Origin: Sepiola atlantica
Taxonomy: Eukaryota > Mollusca > Cephalopoda > Sepiida > Sepiolidae
Assembly (NCBI GenBank): GCA_963556195.1
Contig: OY744517.1
Coordinates: 151,351,882-151,415,881 of the forward strand
Direction of reading: 5' to 3'
DNA length: 64,000 bases
Each line of letters starts with the position of its first letter. Position 1 is the first letter of the stretch. The position numbers were made by a program, and so were the translations under genes. A model generated the notes under the pieces. That model was given only the letters and a program-made list of their open reading frames with translations, did no database searches and was not told the origin of the DNA. This document shows, piece after piece, positions 37,020 through 47,083 of the stretch.

Positions 37020-37330
37020 CTTTGAGTTAAGCCGCCTTGATTCCTTCACGGGCCCTTTAACAACGACTCGCCGCGACTTCACCTAAAGAGACGATAGTGC
37101 ATCGTCCTCCCTCCGGCTCTAATTAAAAAAACTGCAAACGTTGTTTATTTTCCCCGCTTGTTATTTTGCCAATCGCAGAGCGGGGGTGAAAATTGATGAT
37201 GTGGAGGGGAGCGGGAGATACTTGTTTAATGAAAATTCACATTAATAAGTAATTACATTGAACGCGTTAATGTTGTCTTGAAAGTCGATGTTAATGAAGT
37301 TCTTCGGAAAATAATTCTACGTCGTTACAA
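37020..37330. promoter_or_regulatory. Candidate conserved noncoding block
   Basis: Unlike its neighbours this stretch has no simple repeats or SINE parts and balanced composition. It contains GCCAATCGCAGAGCGGGGG (CCAAT- and GC-box-like) and several homeodomain-like TAAT sites (CATTAATAAGTAATTACATT). The claim rests on texture only. Confidence 0.2.
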
Positions 37331-37462
37331 AAAAAAAAAACAGAAGATAATTTGTTATTGGTAGCGAGATTATTTACTAATTGCTGTTTATGGTTCTGAG
37401 TATTTTATGCAAACTCCATGGTTGGTAGGATGGTATCTGATTGATGATTATTTCTTTTGTTT

Positions 37463-37720
37463 TACTGCATATCAACCATTTCCTGGTTATTTAATATCGG
37501 ATTCGGTCCTTTTTAAGTGTATACGATGATGCAGACGAATAGGCATACATCAACTGAAGCGTAAGGGTTACTGTGATAGAGGCCAGATTTTTAGGTACAA
37601 TATGTGTGAGGAGTTAGGCAGCGAGCTGCTTGTTGAGGTTTCATTTAAACTTGTGCATGTTGGCACAGTCGGGAAAACAGGGAGCAGAAAATGTATTCCA
37701 AATACTACAGGGTCGATGGA
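37463..37720 (+). repeat. Dispersed repeat D, copy 2
   Basis: GTGATAGAGGCCAGAT, GAGGAGTTAGGCAG, TTTCATTTAAACTTGTGCATG and CAGTCGGGAAAA match the 22.5-kb copy. Its leading part GCATATCAACCATTTCCTGG also matches 17300-17355. Confidence 0.55.
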
Positions 37721-37799
37721 CGAAGCAATTAAAGTAGAAAATCATCCGACATTTAGGGTCCTCTACAGTAATAGGGTGTTTCTTCATTAATCAAATTAA

Positions 37800-38975
37800 A
37801 CATCACAAATTACCTGACCTACCTGCCCATGCCGGGTTTCTCTACTCATACTTTTTTAAAATTCTATACCCAATATGAGAAGTTAAAAACATCAATTAAA
37901 TATTTTTCATCTATGTTTCTATTAAATACATATTCAGGTTCATGATGATAATTGATATCAATTAGAAAATGCCTGGAACGCTCTAGCAAAAAAACTATTG
38001 TCTAGTGTGATATTCCAAACCAAAATGGCACTAAATATTTTCACTGAATACGAAAACTTTTTTCACAAAGCATCTGATTTTACGAGAATGGTTTGTATTT
38101 TTAACTTTCTTAAATGAGTTCGGCGTAGGGATTTGTTACTTCTCCGCATTGATCTGGAATAGTTCGATTGTCTAAAATAAATTATGAAACATAAAAAGCA
38201 TACATATAAAAAAATCTCAATGAAGTAAAAATATATTAATGAACATTCAGATGAAGGGTTTCTCTTCAAAATAAGCAATACATGAAATACACCCGAACCC
38301 ACGATGGCATAAAATATTCGAACTGTAGGCGAACGCTTTAATTGGACGTGAAAAGTAAAGCGATTATTATAAGTATGTTGTTTATTAGACTAAAAGTGAA
38401 CGGTAAAAATATCGTAGCATTTGTTTCTAATGTTACATTTACATACGTTTAATATAAAATGATGAGTTTAAAAAAGGTTCAATAACTCTTCACATCGATA
38501 AGAACATCGGATCAAAGGTGCTGATTCCAAATCTGCGGGTAATATTGTTCTCAGATCAACCGTTTTAATGTGATGCTGTGAAACACAGACACGTACACAC
38601 AACTTTGCTCGCAATATAGATAGATTCTCTGAAATTAAGAGACGATTTGTAATTAAAGAAACATGATTATTTGACAATATAGTGTAGTAATAACTACCGG
38701 AAGATAAATGCATAATTGTCCGCATAAAATAATTTCAAATATATAATACCAACGCATAAACACATAGCGTAAGGAATAGCTTTTCGTAAAAGAACTGAGC
38801 ACGCCTGTGAGGTCTATAGTTACAAATGTAAACATCTATAAGCACAGGAAAAATCACGACCCGTTAGAGCATCGACTGAGCTCGGGTTACATTACTTGAA
38901 CCAGAAAAAATGAGTTTTCAAGGCTAGTAAAATAAAAACAAAAAAATCAGCGTAACATTATAGGAGATACAAACC
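37800..38975. other. AT-rich unique sequence
   Basis: Unsupported frames of 60-85 codons on the minus strand. No family recognised. Confidence 0.35.
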
Positions 38976-38979
38976 CGAG

Positions 38980-39125
38980 CACAAAATGTGGCAGGTCAAT
39001 ATTTACATCGAATATTTATATTGAGGATTCGATCCCTGCCCGGATAAGTCATGCTGATGACGGCTTACAGCCAGAAACATGTGTCCATATGTTCCATTTT
39101 GTGCACGCAAACATTAATTTATAAA
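38980..39125 (+). mobile_element. SINE-like element
   Basis: B-box-like GAGGATTCGATCCCTGCCCG is followed by CATGCTGATGACGGCTTACAGCCAG and a tail ending near TTAATTTATAAATTA, shared in part with 35985-36060. Confidence 0.5.
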
Positions 39126-39181
39126 TTAATTTTTAAAATCTATATATACAAAAATTAATTTATACATTAATTAATTAAAAA

Positions 39182-39186
39182 ATCTC

Positions 39187-39261
<75 letters not shown>

Positions 39262-39298
39262 ATATGTGTGTGCGTGTGTGTATGTGTGCGTGTGTGTT
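39182..39298. repeat. (CT)n(TA)n(TG)n compound microsatellite
   Basis: CT, TA and TG blocks in a row. Confidence 0.9.
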
Positions 39299-39689
39299 AT
39301 TAGGCAGCATATTTTTATTTAGGCAAACATTATTAAATAACATAGTGTTTGTGCTTGGTAACATTTTATTTTTTCAATTTTCCGAATAGTCCTTTTGTAT
39401 TTCGGTCGAATTGGTGTATGTAAGTTCCGTGTGTTACTTGTACCATTCTTCTTTCTTCATTTATTTCGCAAGTACTTTCGATTTGATACGTTAAATTATC
39501 TTCAGGGGTGTAAGTTTTGGTGTCTTTACAAATATGTATATATAATACATCGCTTAAAAGAAAAGTGCCTCTCATCACATTGGAAAACTTCGTCAGGCTT
39601 TCCCACTATGTAAAAATACTAGAAAATCGGTTCTTTGCCTCTCAGTACTGACAAATCTATCTCCAGTGCGTAATGAGTTATTTGCTTGA

Positions 39690-40920
39690 ATCTGTGATGA
39701 ATCTAAAAGTTGTCAATCACTTAAGTAGAAACAGTTACTAAGCGACAAGCAATATGGCTTTCGTCCTGAAAGACCAACAGTTGATATGCTGACTATAATA
39801 TCACACAGGATCAGTTAATCTATAGACGGAGTTTCGCTTCATGAGCAATAGCTTTTGAAATATTAAAGGCATTTGATACGGTTTAGCATAAATGTCAACT
39901 TCACAAGCTTTCAAGCTATGGACTATCTGAAAATGTCCACTAACCCATCAAATCTTTTCTCTCTGGTGCGTTTATAAATGTAGTGGTTTATGAGCAGAAG
40001 TCTGAAGATCATAGCATAAATGCTGGCATGCATCAGGGATCTATTCTGAGCCAGACCCTCTTCTTGATCTTCATCAATGATCCTCCTAAAACACGTTCTT
40101 AGATAATTCCACGACATTTATGTAGATGTCAAAACTATCTATGGCACCACTTCGAAGAGCATTATTGAACAAGATTTTTCTGCTTCTCTATCTTCCGAAC
40201 TGGAGCACGTGGGGTAATAGGGAAAATGGGTCTGCTTGCTTTTAATGCGTCTACAACACAGATTCTCTTCTTTTACCATCAACGCTTGGATCCTTACTTT
40301 GTCCTAATTGAAATGAATGGCTCTCCTTTTGAGGAAGCCCTTAGCTTTAATAAATCTCTGGAACTGACTTTCACTTATCACTTAGAAGATTTATATGAAA
40401 TCCGTTACTAAGGTTGCTGGAAAAATGTTTGGATCATTCGACCGCTTAAGAAAGTGTATCACACCTGACGAAATCGGCTACCTGTATGATAATAAAATAC
40501 GTGTAAAGATAGAGTACTGTTTCCGCATCTGGGGAGGTGTCGCTTAGAGCACCTTTTCTTACCAAGACAGAGAACAAAACCGACTTTACAATCTCGTGGG
40601 ATATCCTCTTCTCTCTCCTACAACCACTTTCTTACAGAAAACATGTTGCTGTACTGTCTCTATTCTATACTGAGCTTAAATCTATAGTTTCCTCATGTAA
40701 AAAATTCACAACAAAAACTCGTCTAGCTACAACCACTGTCAATTATTTTCTTTTTCTACATCTGTGTATCATAACTGAACGGAGCTTTCACGAGCAGAGT
40801 TTCTATCCTAGAATTACCCTCTGTGGAACACATACAGCGGGGCTGCTTCCCAGCTCCCTACAACACAATCGTTTTCAAGTTCAATGTATATAAGTTCTTA
40901 TTAAGCCGTCCTCTTAAATA
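39690..40920 (+). pseudogene. Decayed LINE (non-LTR) reverse transcriptase
   Basis: Frame-shifted pieces follow the order of a LINE reverse transcriptase: LLSDKQYGFRPERPTVDML, then FEILKAFDTV-stop-HK (family: DI.KAFDTVWH), then QLHKLSSYGLSENVH, then GMHQGSILSQTLFLIFIND (family: GVPQGSVLSP.LF..FIND). The catalytic YADD box is degraded to something like YVDV near 40119-40130. Downstream are a thumb-like stretch (KVAGKMFGSFDRLRKCI...IGYLYDNKIRVKIEYC) and a C-terminal arrangement ending in EQSFYPR. Stops and frameshifts throughout mean it is dead. The clade is probably Jockey/CR1-like, but I cannot place it. Confidence 0.8.
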
Positions 40921-41059
40921 ATAATATTCTAAACTATTTCAACCAGAGTTACCAATAATTACGGTGTAATCTCACCGTCCAACTGACAAACACATTAACC
41001 CTTATCCTCGAGTGCCATTTGGGCCATGATAAGTGGTGGCCTTTTAGTAACAAAAATAG

Positions 41060-41290
41060 AAAGATTATGATGTCCATTATTGCATAGGTGATAGCACAGG
41101 GTGACTGCTGTAAAAGCTGTTAAGCCTCAAATATCAGCTTAAAGCTCTCGCATATTAAAGGTGAGTCTTGTTTTGGGGTTCGAATCGTACGACTTGTTTG
41201 AGACCTTGTCGCTACACTGATGATTCCTAAGAGATGAAACGTATACTATGTAGAAAATAAATACATATTTATTATGAAATAATTATATAT
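41060..41290 (+). mobile_element. Possible SINE
   Basis: GGGGTTCGAATCGTACG resembles a pol III B-box. It is followed by CACTGATGATTCCTAAGAG and GATGAAACGTATACT, the kind of SINE tail seen elsewhere in the window, before an AT-rich end and (TA)n. Confidence 0.45.
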
Positions 41291-41377
41291 GTATATATAT
41301 ATATATATATTATAATATATATACACACATATATATACACATGTAGAGAGATGCATATATATATACACAATTCAAAT

Positions 41378-41422
<45 letters not shown>

Positions 41423-41458
41423 GGGGGGTCTGTGTGTGTGGGGGGGTGTCTGTGTGTT
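41285..41458. repeat. TA/CA/TG-rich microsatellite with poly-G breaks
   Basis: TA runs, then GTGTGTG with two GGGGGGG-containing units (TGTGTGTGGGGGGGTCTG type) near 41415-41455. Confidence 0.85.
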
Positions 41459-42207
41459 CATACTTTGGTTATGATCTTGCATCCCAATTTACGAAACTGA
41501 GACTAAGTGTTATTGCCAAAGAGGAGATACAAAAGTAACATTGGGGAATAACCCATTTGCTCCAACCGACCAACATCTTAATACAAGCAGAACAATTCGG
41601 ATATCGAGAGTTGATTCCATGATGATGATGTTGATGATGATGATACCGACGAGTGGGAGCACCATTTAGACCCCTACTAAAAGAGCATGAAGATTGCTGG
41701 AAATCTAGAGAGGTTTAGTGCCACTAAGGTTCTGGAGAAAACAAACGGCTAGTATCACCGATAAATCGGCTGTTGATACAACACAAAGTGCTTGAATTGA
41801 TTACAGCAAGACGGAGCGGACTGTAAATATTGTCCTCGGTCAGACGCCAGAAAACATTACCTGTATTTGCCAGTGAGCAATCACCGGTTATAACTCATGT
41901 GAGAACTCCTAGTGTGTAAAGTAATTAAAATAATAATAACAATACTACAACTACTACTACTAATAATAATCGATCAAAAAATTGGCAATGATTGTGATAT
42001 TAACGACATCGACTGTTCATATGATGACTTATTCTTCTTTTCTTTTTTTCTCATATAATTACCGCTTTTTATTTTCGATTTTCGTCCAATTATCATCATT
42101 AACGTTCCTATTAGGAGAGAGCAAGGTGTAATTAACTTCATATCATTTACAAATGGCGTATTTTAGTCTCTCTCTCTTTTTTTGTATTCGGTTTGAATTC
42201 CCATCAG

Positions 42208-42313
42208 GTGCGTGTGTGTGCGTTTGTGTGTGCGTGTGTGTGTGCGTTTGTGTGTGCGTTTGTGTGTGCGTTAGTGTGTGTGTGCGTGTGTGTGTGTGCG
42301 TGTGTGTGTGTGC
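42208..42313. repeat. (GT)n microsatellite with GTGTGCGT variants
   Basis: GT run with regular GCG substitutions. Overlapping Cys-Val and His-Thr frames are artefacts. Confidence 0.95.
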
Positions 42314-42704
42314 CTCAAGATGGCTTATTGATTTTACGATCATGATAAAGTAACAGCCGTAAATCATGCGCGGGAAGGGAGAACCCTATTGTTTAATTCC
42401 ATCTATAAAATATGATATTATTCAGGATAAAAAGATGCTAAGAATACTTTATTACCATTTATTGAAAAAAAAATATAATAATAATGGCAGCACAGCTGAT
42501 TGTTCCAATATTTGCGTAATCGGTTTTGGTTTGGTGTATGATTTCTGAATAATTCGTCCACTGATATATTTCGCCCACGGCCTCACATCACTAGTAGATT
42601 TGAATGGAACAAAAGTAAACAATAATAAATACAATAGTTATTCTATGATTTCATGCTTAATGCGATATTGGAAATACAAGGTGATTCTAAAACAATACTT
42701 ATTT

Positions 42705-42800
42705 AATGTTAATAAAATCTGCAATCCAAACATATTTGGTACAAATAAACTTCAGTCTGTGCCTGGCCCGTCCACTGAGTTTCAGTCATGACTGTTTGAT
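42705..42800 (+). repeat. Dispersed repeat H, copy 1
   Basis: CTGCAATCCAAACATATTTGG, ACAAATAAAC, CCGTCCACTGAGTTTCAGTC recur at 43125-43215 with ~80% similarity by eye. Confidence 0.65.
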
Positions 42801-43124
42801 TGCAGAAAGGATTGGAATTTTATTAACGGTTCCATTAGTGGCATTTGGGGGTGGGATTTATCCTAATGTTGTCCCTTACATGAAGGTTCCGCATTCAGGG
42901 ATCATCAGTCCGATCATTTGTAATTATTGAACGTCTGAGGACATTGAGTGTTCTGGTTACTTTAAACAACAGCTAAACCCCATATTCAGGTCGATCCTTT
43001 TTAAAATTTAGTCATCGCGAGGAGCAAGTAAATAGGAATATAGGTAGTATGAATTTATTTTCATTTTATTTGATACAAGGGTACACACACATACAATGCA
43101 TTGAATCGTAAATAAAATTCACGA

Positions 43125-43215
43125 TCCTTTCTGCAATCCAACTATATTTGGAACAAATGAAACATTGTCTACGTCGGATTTGTCCACCAAATTTCAATCA
43201 TAAATGTCTAAAGGT
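43125..43215 (+). repeat. Dispersed repeat H, copy 2
   Basis: CTGCAATCCAACTATATTTGG, ACAAATGAAAC and TGTCCACCAAATTTCAATC match copy 1. Confidence 0.65.
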
Positions 43216-43222
43216 CTGTGTT

Positions 43223-43558
43223 TTATCGTCGTCCAATAATAAACACACCTGGATATGAAGTGCAAAATTGTTGATAACAAGAAGTTTCTACTTTTAGCAG
43301 TGCCTTAATTTTGGGTGTGATAGCATTTTTCATATCAGGAATAATCTGGGGATAATTGTGATAGTAATCATCCTTGAAATAACCCACGGATAAAAAATCT
43401 AGGAAGTCATGATCCTGTGAGTGTGAAGCCAGTTCTGGATAACACCTCTTACCGGCGATCACAAAAGAAGGCGATAAAATAAAATTATTTTTTTGATATT
43501 CATTGCTGAAACTTGGTGCAAAGTCAGACATATAGTGACGTTTATTTGTGCTCGGCAA
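43223..43558 (-). other. 111-codon open frame, unrecognised
   Basis: Minus-strand frame with an aromatic- and acid-rich middle (DFLSVGYFKDDYYHNYPQ). Its amino-acid mix looks more protein-like than most frames here, but its last codons run close to dispersed repeat H and no family is apparent. It could be a relic of an old element. Confidence 0.25.
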
Positions 43559-43924
43559 ATTAAAAAGGTGACATTATTCTAATGTATATGTAAATTTGGG
43601 GTTTTGATGTCTCAATTAGTAAGAAAAACAAACCAATTTTATAAAAAAAGATAAAACAGTTATATTTATACATCGTTAAACGACTGAATAAAATCAAACG
43701 CTTTTCGGTCTTTTAAAATTTTAGGTTACAATAAGCCTAGTTTTTGTTAAGAGCTAATATGTAAAAAAAATTCTGGATATTTTTCTTGGATTTTTCCGTC
43801 TGTCGTCTTTCTCCTTTTCTTTTCGCTGGGCCCAAATCTAACGCAACCCTTTATCATATTTGTAATCATTCCTCGTCTGAAAAAATGATTGACAATAAGA
43901 GAAGTAATTTTTAGATTAACTTGG

Positions 43925-44300
43925 AAATTAGAATGAATTGAAATTTATTACATTTATTACAGTAGGAGATGGCAGATGAGTCATTATCAGCGACCGCTCA
44001 CTGGCAACAATATATGATGTACTCTGGAGTTTGAGTGACAATAAATTTCCCCGAATGTTCTGTACTATCCGAGTCTTTCGGTAACCATTGCATATTACGT
44101 TGCGTTCTAGCAACAGCTGGTTACCATTGATCTATTGCTGACACCAAACGTGGTCTTTCTCAGAATGCTGAAAATAATCCTACGCATAATTCCATTACTC
44201 ACAATGCCCGTCGTCATAGTCCTCTCTCTCCTCAGTAGTTTAATCTATTTGACCCTTCACGACCATTCTGTGTGACGCCAGTCGATTCTAGTGGCACCAC
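43925..44300 (+). repeat. Dispersed repeat I, copy 1
   Basis: GCAACAGCTGGTTACCATTG, then TGGTCTTTCTC, then TTTGACCCTTCACGACCATT correspond to the same series at 54075-54440. Confidence 0.6.
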
Positions 44301-44304
44301 TTTT

Positions 44305-45668
44305 CTTTAGGAGGATGTAAAATTATGGCATTATTTCCACCCTGGCCGTTTCAGTTCCTTTGGATTCGTGTAATGTTGTTACTATGCTTTGTTTTATGTC
44401 TATTTCAATCTATCAACGTGTGGGGTCCTTTTTTCGGTACTGTCACTGGTGCTCCTATAATTATTGACGCGAGTGAAGAACCCATGAATGAGGACACACT
44501 CTTAAACATCTTTATATAGTCGATACGAGCTGGAGTTTTTCAGTGTTCTGCGTATCACTAGCTGATCTATACAGCTATATGAAAGTCTTTGCACCCAATA
44601 CGCACTATGGTTAAGCAAGGAATGGTCACGATTCACAATCTTAGATTCACAATCATAGATGTTAGAAGTTCATATGTAGAAGACATGTTATTGGTCAGTA
44701 AGTTTGGGATAATCTCTGTCTATGTTTTAGAGAAAATGAATGTTATAACCTCCGTCTGACACTAGTGGGTGTCTATTGGGTTAGTAATACTTGTTTATAG
44801 TGTCGTAGTGAGTAAACTATGAGTATACATTAGATTGACATCAAATGTTTCATACTTTACGGCTCCAGGTTTATTTCTACTTCTGTGATTTTATTAAAGC
44901 TTCATTTGTTTTTACCAATAATTCAACACTCATGAAAGCAAAAATTTACTCTAGAATAAGGCCTTATAAGATAGACGGATTGTTGGCTTTATGATGCAGA
45001 ATATTATGAGAGGATTGGAAATGAGAAATAGAATGACAGAATTTGATTAGATATGAGAAAGATTTATGAAAAGTATATAGTGACATTAGATTTGAAAACA
45101 ACCATGTTTTAGTATGCAGGGAAGAAATTTCGGTGTAATGTGTTCCACATCTGGGAGTTTCATGTTTGCATTAGCTTATCCTTTACTTCGCTTGATGCGT
45201 TTCACTTAAACTGTGTTATTTGGTATAGAGTTTAAGGACGTTAAATGATAGATAAACCTCGGTGATCGTGACCAGTTGTCTTAGCATTTATTAAAGACAT
45301 TGATTGTTCATGATAGTAGATGTTCAACGTTTTACCTCGATCTCTAAGTTCGTGGTAATCTGATATGATTAAAATAAATGTGTGTAATATGAAATAGGTA
45401 GCTTTTCATTGGTTTAACATTTTTCAGACGATCGATTTGAAATTGTCCTACTCTTTTATTGGTGGCTACAGTGATATTCTAAGAACTTTCTAAATTCTAG
45501 CATTAATAAAAGATTATTTTTTTAATTTCTTGATTAAGAATTTCTCAATCAGACTGACTATAACAGCATTTTCGTGTTTGTACTTTTACATCGTTCAGAA
45601 TTAAACTAAAGATTTTGATAGTTTTAATCGGTTTTTAATTATTACAACTTTTTATGTAATATCTACAT

Positions 45669-45724
<56 letters not shown>

Positions 45725-46155
45725 CGCACACCCACACACAATATATATATAGATATATTATACTCGAGTTGATCAAATCTTTCTTACATGAAGCGTTTAT
45801 CCTACATATTTTAATCACATTAAATGCATGCTAAAATATTATTTAATTTTAGTATTTTCCTTTGTTTGAAATAAATGATGTTATTGTTCTAATTAGCCGT
45901 AAATTGCTATTATTCCATAAAGTGAGCCATCTAACTTTTATTTTCTGTCTAGCCCTTTTTTCTCTCATAGAATGACAATTTTTCTTATGGCTTCTATAAT
46001 TCTCTCTCTCTCTCTCTCTTTATCTCTTTATCTGTGTCAAAAGTCAATGATAATGAAGACAATACAGTATAAACGTATGGGAATAGTCTATTATATAAAA
46101 ATAGAATATCATCACATTTTACACGTAATTGGAAAGGAAAGACAACATGAAAAAT
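44305..46155. other. Unique sequence left of the 6.7-kb transposon
   Basis: A 64-codon frame at 44325-44519 starts with a hydrophobic run (LWIRVMLLLCFVLCLF) like a signal peptide, but nothing else supports it. A (CT)n tract lies at ~46002-46030. Confidence 0.3.
45673..45755. repeat. (TA)n microsatellite
   Basis: TA run followed by CACACCCACACACA and more TA. Confidence 0.9.
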
Positions 46156-46157
46156 AG

Positions 46158-46160
46158 AAC
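46158..46160. repeat. 3-bp target site duplication AAC (left)
   Basis: AAC directly precedes the TIR and is matched by AAC at 52896-52898 directly after the other TIR. Three bases can match by chance, so this rests on the exact position at both element edges. Confidence 0.6.
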
Positions 46161-46726
46161 TAGTCCATGAGCCAAACCCATAAATTTCATCGATTGGTAC
46201 CACCTGGGGGGACAAAGGGACACTACGTTTTTCTGAAATATCTATGTTTGTAGTTACAGAAAAACTTTGAAGCCAGGCTGGGATCCACAGCTAAAGTGCA
46301 AAAAATCACTATCGATTATGGGTACCCTTGTCAAGAATTGTGCCATAAAAGAATGGGGTGGGGCAAATTAAAACGCCTATAACTCAGTAACTAGAGGGGA
46401 TATATTGACATGTGACCACTCATTTTGTCCCTTACAAAAAAGCCTATGAAATAACATTAGATGTGTTGTAGCCCTCACATAGGTCATTGGAGGTCAAAGG
46501 TCAAATGTCAAAAAAATGAATTTAAAAAAAAATTAAGGTGTAAGTATTATTAGACGAAAATGTGATAACAAAATGAGCATTTCTCTGACAAAGGTAGTCT
46601 TTTCTTGAAGAAAACAATCTAGTCCATTGATAAAAAGTACAAAATAATAAATGTTATGGTGGTTTGATGTCCTGAAAAAAAACCGAAAAATGTATTTTGA
46701 GTATAATCTTTTTTTATATGTTGCTA
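46161..46726 (+). repeat. Left terminal inverted repeat of the 6.7-kb transposon
   Basis: This pairs with 52333-52895 in inverted orientation. The outer ~130 bp carries most of the small differences. The middle part, from the GGTACCCTTG region to about 46440, is nearly invariant. The inner edge is TTGCTA at 46721-46726, mirrored by TAGCAA at 52333. A readthrough transcript of both arms would form a long double-stranded RNA. Confidence 0.92.
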
Positions 46727-46792
46727 CAGAAATTATATCTTTTTGGCGAGTCCACAACATTCTTATGAAATTTGCTTTGTTTCAGGTAAAGT

Positions 46793-47083
46793 ATGGAACG
46801 CACTGATGTAAGCATGGAAGAAGGTGAGGTAGAAGAGGCTGAGGGCAACCAAGGAACCTGTGAAGCTTTACAAAAACGTCGTCGACATTCTTGTATTTTC
46901 AATTGCTCTGAAAGAGACTCCGATTTGAATTCACCAAAGGATTTGAACTCATGGACACAACTTGTTCGCGCTGCAGAAATGAGATGTTTTGATGCAATTC
47001 TTGATATAGCTATAGCAGCAGGTGGTGGATGTGTGCCAGAAATCTTTTATCACCGACAGTGCAGGAATCGTTTCACCAATTAG
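46793..47083 (+). CDS. N-terminal segment of transposon protein: acidic/basic leader plus first Cys-His (HRQC) module
   Basis: This is the first 96 residues before the premature TAG. An acidic stretch (residues 9-17) is followed by a basic KRRR patch at 28-31 that could act in nuclear import. Next comes a probable zinc-binding module: C34 and C38 (CIFNC), then H87 and C90 in YHRQC. The same HRQC ending recurs in the next segment, so the protein carries a tandem pair of this module. DNA binding is the natural guess for such a unit at the start of a transposase, but the family is not one I can name. Confidence 0.6.
   Translation: MERTDVSMEEGEVEEAEGNQGTCEALQKRRRHSCIFNCSERDSDLNSPKDLNSWTQLVRAAEMRCFDAILDIAIAAGGGCVPEIFYHRQCRNRFTN

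Noticed and set aside
42143..42367. Cys-Val and His-Thr repeat frames
   Set aside because: Produced by the (GT)n tract at 42208-42313 on both strands.
44325..44519. Small secreted protein with signal peptide
   Set aside because: A hydrophobic run alone, in a 64-codon frame beside a dispersed repeat, with no splice or promoter support.
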